Below, piece after piece: positions 5,267 to 5,440 of a DNA stretch of 5,440 bases. The position numbers and the translations under genes are program-made. Source of the DNA: an uncultured Ruminiclostridium sp. (lineage in GTDB: Bacteria > Bacillota > Clostridia > Oscillospirales > Ruminococcaceae). The notes under the pieces are model-generated. The model was not told where the DNA came from and made no database searches. It saw only the letters and a program-made list of their open reading frames with translations. Each line of letters begins with the position of its first letter. Positions within the stretch are counted from its first letter, which is position 1. The stretch covers positions 1 through 5,440 of the forward strand of contig CAJUFF010000105.1 in the NCBI GenBank assembly GCA_910585505.1, in the 5' to 3' direction.

Positions 5267-5440
5267 ATGAGTTATCGTGAAAAAAATAATTTAAATATTA
5301 CATTTGACATAATTGATATGAAAATAATTAATAAATCTGATATAAATGATTTGATTTTATATGCTAAGAAGAATTTAGGTATATACCAACTGGTATATAA
5401 AAAGGAAGTTAATAGAATATATTTTTTTTCAATAACATTA
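5267..5440 (+). CDS. Partial hypothetical protein (5' end only)
   Basis: An open frame of 58 codons starts MSYREKNNLNITFDIIDMKII and is still open at the window edge. The product is rich in Ile, Asn, Lys and Tyr, with no recognised motif. Support comes from the promoter at 5139-5167 and the uninterrupted frame. Against it, TAAGGA (5236-5241) is too far (about 25 nt) to be a normal ribosome site, and such AT-rich DNA can code by accident. A three-codon ORF (ATG at 5256, stop 5265-5267) overlaps the start by one base and might couple translation. The internal ATG at codon 18 is an alternative start. Function unknown. Confidence 0.45.
   Translation, partial: MSYREKNNLNITFDIIDMKIINKSDINDLILYAKKNLGIYQLVYKKEVNRIYFFSITL

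Overview
This window most likely comes from a low-GC Firmicute of the class Clostridia, probably a gut Oscillospiraceae/Ruminococcus-type genome, or a prophage or other mobile region within one. The evidence is the strong AGGAGG-type ribosome sites, the TTGACA/TATAAT-type promoters, the AT-rich spacers, and a PD-(D/E)XK 'Rpn/transposase' protein of the kind that is abundant in these bacteria. Taxonomy is inferred from style and protein families only.

Layout from left to right. Positions 1-223 hold no gene but carry three hairpins: a long AT-rich inverted repeat (56-111), a weak terminator-like hairpin (113-145), and a good intrinsic terminator (160-197) for the minus-strand gene that follows. 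Positions 224-1039 (minus) encode a 271-residue Rpn-family nuclease with its own consensus promoter (1061-1089) and a TTG start. Inside this gene lies a 9-nt perfect Shine-Dalgarno placed 8 nt before an in-frame ATG (codon 211). This could give a separate 61-residue C-terminal product, as described for the intragenic antitoxins of some Rpn proteins. Positions 1109-4897 (minus) encode a 1262-residue phage tail-like or receptor-binding protein. It contains two glycine-rich adhesin-type units that appear nested inside one another, and the pair in turn appears to interrupt a fibronectin-III-like domain. Its start is the ATG at 4897 with a perfect AGGAGG, not the TTG at 4930. Just upstream of that start is a terminator-shaped hairpin overlapping an 8-codon mini-ORF, a possible attenuator. 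From 4960 to the end the DNA is very AT-rich. It carries a good plus-strand promoter (5139-5167) overlaid by a 12-bp direct repeat, a hairpin at the predicted RNA 5' end, and the beginning of a plus-strand open frame (5267 to the window edge) of unknown function.

The two full genes share a strand, but each appears to have its own control: the nuclease has its own promoter, and the tail gene has a leader with a terminator-like hairpin. The tail-like gene is not embedded in a recognisable tail module, so it looks like an orphan or a prophage edge. Nothing here proves a functional link between the two genes. The most novel points are the nested architecture of the tail protein, the intragenic start in the Rpn gene, and the possible attenuator.
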